NCBI GenBank assembly: GCA_016875255.1
Contig: VGRU01000155.1
Span: 1 to 8,654 of the forward strand
Source: Deltaproteobacteria bacterium
GTDB lineage: Bacteria > Desulfobacterota > BSN033 > UBA1163
Length of the DNA: 8,654 nucleotides
Reading direction: 5' to 3'
A program made the position numbers and the translations under genes. The notes beneath the pieces were generated by a model. It ran no database searches, was not told the origin of the DNA, and was given only the letters and a program-made list of their open reading frames with translations. Below are positions 6,082 through 8,654 of the stretch, in pieces. Numbering within the stretch: the first letter of the stretch is position 1; each line of letters begins with the position of its first letter.

Positions 6082-6933
6082 TTACTGATCAACCTTGAGC
6101 ATTTTGAGGAGGGAGGCAAGGGTGTGCCGGAGATCTTTTCGCTCAACGATGAGATCGATCATCCCATGTTGAATAAGGTATTCCGCCCGTTGGAATCCCT
6201 CCGGAAGCTCTGCTCGAATCGTATCTTTGATCACCCTTGGCCCTGCAAATCCGATCATTGCTTTTGGCTCCGCGATGATGATATCACCCAGCATGGCAAT
6301 GCTGGCCGACACCCCCCCTGTGGTCGGATCGGTCAAAACCGAGATGTAGGGAAGCCTTGCTTCCTGGAGTCTGCCAAGGGCTGCGCTGGTCTTGGCCATC
6401 TGCATCAGAGAGAGGATCCCTTCCTGCATCCTGGCTCCTCCGGAGGCGCAAAAGATGATCACGCCGACTTTTTTCTCGATCGCCCTCTCAATCAGTCGGG
6501 TGATCTTTTCCCCCACCACCGAACCCATACTTCCGCCCATAAAATTGAACTCAAAGACGCCCACCATCGCCGGTCCGCCCTCGAACTTCGCCTCTCCGCA
6601 GATGACGGCATCATTGTGACCGGTTGTCTCCTGAGACTCTTTGACCCGGTGCGGGTACTTCTTCGAATCTTTGAATTCCAGGGGATCGAGGGAAGTAAGA
6701 TCTGAGTCGTACTCAAGAAAGGTGCCCGGATCAACCAGGCACTCCATTCGCTTCCGGGCCGGTATCTGAAAGTGATAATTACACTTCGGACAGACCGAAA
6801 GATTCCGTTCGACGACCTTACGGTAGATCATCTCATTGCACGACTTACACTTCAACCAGAGCTCATCGAAGAGCTTCGGGTTCTCACGCTTCTCTTTCTT
6901 CTCTTCCTCTTCTCCCTTTCTGAACCAGGACAT
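6082..6933 (-). CDS. accD: Acetyl-CoA carboxylase carboxyltransferase subunit beta AccD
   Basis: AccD pairs with AccA to transfer carboxyl from biotin on AccB to acetyl-CoA, giving malonyl-CoA for fatty-acid synthesis in the cytoplasm. In the 283-aa product a charged leader (EEEEKKEKRE, 8-17) is followed by the zinc ribbon with C29, C32, C48 and C51. The crotonase-like carboxyltransferase core then includes GGSMGSVVGEK, CASGGARMQEG and LTDPTTGGVSAS. The length matches the family. The start ATG 6931-6933 gives the usual MSWF opening and has AGAGGA (6946-6951) upstream at about 12 bases. An upstream in-frame TTG at 6985-6987 has no Shine-Dalgarno sequence and overlaps the predicted -10 element, so it is rejected. 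It is the first gene of the minus-strand run. No trpA or other trp gene, a common neighbour of accD elsewhere, is present. Confidence 0.95.
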   Translation of the reverse strand: MSWFRKGEEEEKKEKRENPKLFDELWLKCKSCNEMIYRKVVERNLSVCPKCNYHFQIPARKRMECLVDPGTFLEYDSDLTSLDPLEFKDSKKYPHRVKESQETTGHNDAVICGEAKFEGGPAMVGVFEFNFMGGSMGSVVGEKITRLIERAIEKKVGVIIFCASGGARMQEGILSLMQMAKTSAALGRLQEARLPYISVLTDPTTGGVSASIAMLGDIIIAEPKAMIGFAGPRVIKDTIRAELPEGFQRAEYLIQHGMIDLIVERKDLRHTLASLLKMLKVDQ

Positions 6934-6977
6934 CGAACCGATCGATCCTCTCTTCTGAAGGCTTTTTATTGTGTAAG

Positions 6978-7006
6978 AATCTAACAAAATAAGGGAGATA
7001 AGTCAA
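6978..7006 (-). promoter_or_regulatory. Predicted sigma-70 promoter for the accD-folC-lptD run
   Basis: On the minus strand TTGACT (7001-7006, five of six to the -35 consensus) is separated by exactly 17 bases from TAGATT (6978-6983, four of six to the -10 consensus). Initiation would fall near 6971, giving an accD leader of about 38 bases. The intervening DNA is rich in A and T. This is the best promoter match I found in the window. Confidence 0.55.
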
Positions 7007-7035
7007 ATGAAATGAGAACTTCCAAAATCCGTAAT

Positions 7036-7107
7036 CGTTATCCTGAACTCGTTTCAGGATCTCTGGTTACGGAGGAGCAGAGATGCTGAAAATATTTCAG
7101 CATGACG
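7036..7107. repeat. 72-bp nested palindromic intergenic repeat
   Basis: Two 30-base arms (7036-7065 and 7078-7107) are inverted copies, matching at 24 of 30 positions around a 12-base centre. Each arm is itself a hairpin: ATCCTGAA/TTCAGGAT at 7040-7060 (8-bp stem) and ATGCTGAAA/TTTCAGCAT at 7083-7103 (9-bp stem, loop ATA). ATCTCTG at 7059-7065 can also pair perfectly with CAGAGAT at 7078-7084. Repeats of this kind, with CCTGAA..TTCAGG and GCTGAA..TTCAGC cores, are familiar from intergenic regions of many bacteria. Its role here is unknown. Confidence 0.7.
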
Positions 7108-7162
7108 GGAATGTTATTAACGTTTCTTCATTTGGTTACGGATGATGGAATTTCCACGAGGA

Positions 7163-7191
7163 TTGAATCCCATGCCTCGCTGTGGTATTTT
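7163..7191 (+). promoter_or_regulatory. Weak candidate promoter for rlmD
   Basis: TTGAAT (7163-7168) and TATTTT (7186-7191) are 17 bases apart, each matching four of six consensus bases. Initiation would fall almost on the ATG at 7198, which would fit a leaderless message or a start at the ATG 7210. A match of this quality can arise by chance. Confidence 0.22.
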
Positions 7192-7197
7192 GAAGTG

Positions 7198-8478
7198 ATG
7201 AACAGGAAGATGAAGGTAAAAATAGATTCCATGGCCTTTAGGGGATATGGTGTGGCGCGAGTGGATGGAAAAGTTCTCTTCGTTCCATATGCTGTCACAG
7301 GGGATGAAGTTTGGATTGAGATCACAGAAGAGAAGAAGAAACATTCCATGGGGAAGTTGGTCCGGATCGTTGAGCCTTCTTCCTGGAGAGTCGATCCTCC
7401 CTGTTCATACTTTGGCCTGTGCGGTGGATGCCAGTGGCAGCATATTGACCCTTCTGTTCATGGAGAAATGAAACGAACGATTTTAATTGAAACCCTCAAG
7501 CGGCTGGGAAAACTCGATCAAATGCCTCCTGTAGATGTGGTTCCTTTCCCAAAACCTTATGGCTACCGGGTCAGGGTTCAATTGAAAGTGGGAAAAAAGA
7601 CCATCGGCTACTATCAGGAAAAATCCCGACGAATTGTGGACATCAGCTATTGCCCGATCTCTCATCCGCTCGTCAACCGGATCATCTCAATCCTTCGAGA
7701 CCAACGGAATGCCTTTCCAGACATGGAAGAGATCGAGATTAATGTCTCTCCCGAAGAGGAGAAAGGGGCTCTTTTATTTCACCCCCGTTCCCACGATCAA
7801 CGGTTTGAACATTTTGCAAGGCAGCTTCTTCAGGCCCAACCCGTTCTCAAGGGTATCGCCATTTCAGGAAGAAGAGAATGGACTCCTCTTGGCGACCCTT
7901 CTACGTCGTTTACAGTACCTGTTTCTGACGGTGAAGAAGAAAAGAGCCTTTCGTTTCAAATTTCCCCTGGAAGTTTCTCGCAGGTAAATTTCGAACAGAA
8001 TGAAAAGTTGATCCGGACCGTGGTCGAATTCTCCGGTGGTAGGGAGAATGAGAAGGTCCTCGACCTCTATGCCGGCGTGGGAAATCTCACCCTTCCTCTG
8101 GCCATCCATGCCGGAGAGGTCTGGGGAATTGAAGAGAACGGGGTGGCTGTTGAAGATGCAAAATTCAATGCGGAGAGAAACGGAATCCGAAATGCCCGTT
8201 TCATTGAGGGAAAGGTGGAGGAGGTTCTAAAGGTTTGGGATAAGGGAAGGCCTGATCAGATGATCCTCGATCCTCCGAGGGCAGGCTGCAAGAAGGTGAT
8301 CGATCAAATCGTGAAATTGGAGCCTAAAAAAATCGTCTATGTTTCCTGTGAACCCACCACCTTTACCAGGGACCTCCGCCTCTTCACTGAGAGAGGGTAT
8401 TCACTCGAAAGGCTCCGCCTCATCGACATGTTCCCCCAAACCTATCACATTGAAGTCGTGGCCTTGCTCACGCGTTAA
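7198..8478 (+). CDS. rlmD: 23S rRNA (uracil-5-)-methyltransferase, RlmD/RumA type
   Basis: A SAM-dependent RNA m5U methyltransferase that most likely modifies 23S rRNA (U1939 in E. coli numbering for RlmD). In the 426-aa product an N-terminal TRAM RNA-binding domain (SMAFRGYGVARVDGK onward, about 5-60) is followed by iron-sulfur cysteines C69, C75, C78 and C152. SFSQVN is at 259-264 and the SAM motif VLDLYAGVGN at 287-296. LDPPRAG is at 357-363, the catalytic nucleophile is C384 in YVSCEPTTF, and E419 in YHIEVV is the probable general base. TRAM plus cluster favours RlmD over TrmA (no cluster) and RlmC (no TRAM). The start is uncertain between ATG 7198 and ATG 7210, the latter giving MKVKIDSMAF. 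The more distant ATG at 7102 lies inside a palindromic repeat and is rejected. It is transcribed divergently from accD. Confidence 0.9.
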   Translation: MNRKMKVKIDSMAFRGYGVARVDGKVLFVPYAVTGDEVWIEITEEKKKHSMGKLVRIVEPSSWRVDPPCSYFGLCGGCQWQHIDPSVHGEMKRTILIETLKRLGKLDQMPPVDVVPFPKPYGYRVRVQLKVGKKTIGYYQEKSRRIVDISYCPISHPLVNRIISILRDQRNAFPDMEEIEINVSPEEEKGALLFHPRSHDQRFEHFARQLLQAQPVLKGIAISGRREWTPLGDPSTSFTVPVSDGEEEKSLSFQISPGSFSQVNFEQNEKLIRTVVEFSGGRENEKVLDLYAGVGNLTLPLAIHAGEVWGIEENGVAVEDAKFNAERNGIRNARFIEGKVEEVLKVWDKGRPDQMILDPPRAGCKKVIDQIVKLEPKKIVYVSCEPTTFTRDLRLFTERGYSLERLRLIDMFPQTYHIEVVALLTR

Positions 8479-8493
8479 AACTGCAGAAGGATG

Positions 8494-8578
8494 GAGGAGC
8501 GGTCCTTCGGACCTTGAGGATAGAGGCCAAATCTCTTGCCTCAAACAAAGTGCTCCTCAAGCGAAGCAATCCTCAAGC
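8494..8578. other. Competing-hairpin region between convergent genes
   Basis: The 110 bases between the rlmD stop and the minus-strand stop at 8589 contain several pairings: GGTCC/GGACC at 8501-8513, GAGGC/GCCTC at 8523-8542, and GAGGAGC (8494-8500) with GCTCCTC (8552-8558). CTTGAGGA (8513-8520) can pair with either of two TCCTCAAG copies (8554-8561, 8570-8577). No U-run follows on either strand, so this is at best a weak bidirectional terminator or a degenerate palindromic repeat. Confidence 0.4.
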
Positions 8579-8588
8579 ATCGAAAACC

Positions 8589-8654
8589 TTAGATGACTTT
8601 ATTAAGCGGATATTCGATGATCCCCACTGCCCCTCGTTTCAACAATTTCGGGGG
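8589..8654 (-). CDS. hisG: C-terminal end of a gene, probably HisG (partial)
   Basis: An open minus-strand frame enters from the right edge and ends at TAA 8589-8591, giving 21 residues that finish LLKRGAVGIIEYPLNKVI. From memory of the family, the GAxGIxEYPLNKVI ending resembles the C-terminus of short-form ATP phosphoribosyltransferase, the first enzyme of histidine biosynthesis. Only the tail is visible, so no active-site residue can be checked. It converges on rlmD with a 110-base gap. The frame reads as real protein rather than noise, but the name is tentative. Confidence 0.5.
   Translation of the reverse strand, partial: PPKLLKRGAVGIIEYPLNKVI

Noticed and set aside
6124..6705. Plus-strand open frame (193 codons) opposite accD
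   Set aside because: It is antisense to highly conserved AccD sequence, and its His/Asp-rich composition looks like a frame shadow.
6931..6987. Extended AccD N-terminus from TTG 6987
   Set aside because: The start would overlap the predicted -10 element and has no Shine-Dalgarno sequence; ATG 6933 gives the typical MSWF start.
7102..7197. Extended RlmD N-terminus from ATG 7102
   Set aside because: That ATG lies inside the nested palindrome, and the added 32 residues precede the TRAM domain without homology to the family.

Overview
The window looks like a chromosomal segment of a Gram-negative (diderm) bacterium. It encodes LptD, the outer-membrane translocon for lipopolysaccharide, next to dTDP-hexose genes, and it has an accD-folC pair of the kind common in proteobacteria. 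The protein sequences and the small palindromic intergenic repeats suggest Desulfobacterota (former Deltaproteobacteria). That placement is a judgement from reading, not a computed assignment.

Six complete genes lie on the minus strand and read as one run from right to left: accD (acetyl-CoA carboxylase beta subunit), folC (folylpolyglutamate/dihydrofolate synthase), lptD, rmlA (dTDP-glucose pyrophosphorylase), an rmlC-like cupin epimerase, and rmlB (dTDP-glucose 4,6-dehydratase). A good sigma-70-type promoter sits in front of accD. folC and lptD share an ATGA stop/start overlap, and lptD and rmlA are 28 bases apart. The run therefore links fatty-acid precursor supply, folate, LPS export and nucleotide-sugar supply for O-antigen or other surface glycans. 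No rmlD lies in the window; it could be beyond the left edge.

On the plus strand, divergent from accD, is one complete gene for a TRAM-domain, iron-sulfur RlmD-type 23S rRNA m5U methyltransferase. It converges on the last 21 codons of a minus-strand gene cut by the right edge, whose tail resembles HisG (ATP phosphoribosyltransferase).

The least ordinary content is between genes. The accD-folC gap is a 105-bp element bounded by a 13-bp perfect inverted repeat, with an internal third copy that allows two exclusive RNA folds. The accD/rlmD gap holds a 72-bp nested palindrome. The junctions around the rml genes carry 7- or 8-bp-period micro-repeats, one of which seems to separate a perfect Shine-Dalgarno sequence from the rmlB start. 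I see no phage, transposase, CRISPR, tRNA or rRNA, and no clear evidence of a wholly new protein system.
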